DNA from: Chloroflexota bacterium
Lineage (GTDB): Bacteria; Chloroflexota; Anaerolineae; Caldilineales; Caldilineaceae
Assembly: GCA_003577005.1 (NCBI GenBank)
Contig: QEUW01000496.1
Location: 1 to 6,396, forward strand
DNA length: 6,396 nucleotides
Direction of reading: 5' to 3'
This document shows positions 6,104 to 6,396 of this stretch, piece after piece. Below the pieces are notes generated by a model. That model did not search any database and was not told the DNA's origin. It saw only the letters and a program-made list of their open reading frames with translations. Each line of letters starts with the position of its first letter. The first letter of the stretch is position 1. Both the position numbers and the translations under genes were made by a program.

Positions 6104-6396
6104 ATGAAGAGTCGCACGAAGGTCGTCGGCGCGCTCGTTCTGTTGGTAGTGTTGGCCGGTGCAACCACTTTCATGCTGTGGCCGCGCTCGCCCTGGACGC
6201 AAGAGGAAGTCTCGATCCTGCGCGCGCTGTGGATCGGCAGCCTGGCGCCGCTCCCGCCCGACCCGTCGAACCAATATGCCGATGACCCGCGCGCCGTTGC
6301 GCTTGGCCATCAACTCTTTTTTGACACCCGTTTCAGCGCCGACGGCCAGGTTGCGTGTGGAACCTGCCACCTGCCGGGTGACCAATTCCAGGATGG
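6104..6396 (+). CDS. Di-haem cytochrome c peroxidase / MauG-family protein, 5' part only
   Basis: The frame is open from ATG 6104 to the window end (97 full codons). AGGAAGG (6091-6097) lies six bases upstream of the start. Residues 6-26 form a signal peptide or membrane anchor, exporting the protein. Then come WTQEEVSILRALWIGSL (31-47), LPPDPSNQYADDP (50-62), A-x-x-LGHQLFFDTRFS (64-78) and a c-type haem site C85-G-T-C88-H89. The order 'LG..LFFD.RFS..G...C..CH' is the N-terminal haem signature of bacterial cytochrome c peroxidases and MauG, enzymes that reduce peroxide or oxidise a protein or small partner in the periplasm. The second haem site and the active domain lie beyond the window, so peroxidase and MauG-like roles cannot be separated. 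It follows the FixH-like gene by 127 bp. Confidence 0.88.
   Translation, partial: MKSRTKVVGALVLLVVLAGATTFMLWPRSPWTQEEVSILRALWIGSLAPLPPDPSNQYADDPRAVALGHQLFFDTRFSADGQVACGTCHLPGDQFQD

Noticed and set aside
5752..6385. Minus-strand frames with Arg/Glu/His-rich and Cys/Ser/Leu-rich segments across the intergenic repeat
   Set aside because: These are translations of the ACACAGAG-type repeat and of the reverse strand of the FixH-like and peroxidase genes.

Overview
The window looks like ordinary bacterial chromosome, roughly 55-60% GC, holding three separate gene groups and no rRNA, tRNA, CRISPR array or recognisable transposase. No single gene fixes the taxonomy. A Chloroflexota-type (Anaerolineae/Caldilineae-like) or other deep filamentous bacterium fits best, because the heptamer AATTCAC tandem repeat and the ACACAGAG-type intergenic repeat are the sort of simple repeats common in those genomes, cyanobacteria and similar groups. 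That placement is inference (about 50%).

Layout. (1) Positions 1-1605, plus strand: the end of what is probably an ABC ATPase gene, then two inner-membrane permease genes of the PotB/PotC (spermidine/putrescine-type) family. PotB is intact. PotC has two oddities: a heptamer tandem repeat inside its first 17 codons, and an in-frame loss of about 30 residues that removes the EAA coupling loop needed to contact the ATPase. (2) Positions 1666-4878, minus strand, convergent with the permeases: a full-length alkyldihydroxyacetonephosphate synthase (AGPS), the enzyme that makes the ether bond of ether lipids, followed 120 bp downstream by a stand-alone thioester/fatty-acyl reductase. Together they suggest an ether-lipid module: the reductase could supply the fatty alcohol (or aldehyde) and AGPS would exchange it for the acyl chain of acyl-DHAP. 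(3) Positions 4879-5466: a 588-bp divergent intergenic region with a 23-bp near-perfect palindrome overlapping a promoter-like sequence that faces AGPS, and a cluster of GC-rich hairpins nearer the plus-strand gene. (4) Positions 5467-6396, plus strand: a membrane-anchored FixH/YtkA-like protein with His/Met motifs, a MITE-like inverted repeat, and the start of a di-haem cytochrome c peroxidase/MauG-family gene cut off by the window edge.

The most interesting content is the AGPS-reductase pair, which is a complete-looking chemical couple for ether-lipid formation in a bacterium, and the PotC subunit that lacks the one loop every coupled ABC importer permease needs.
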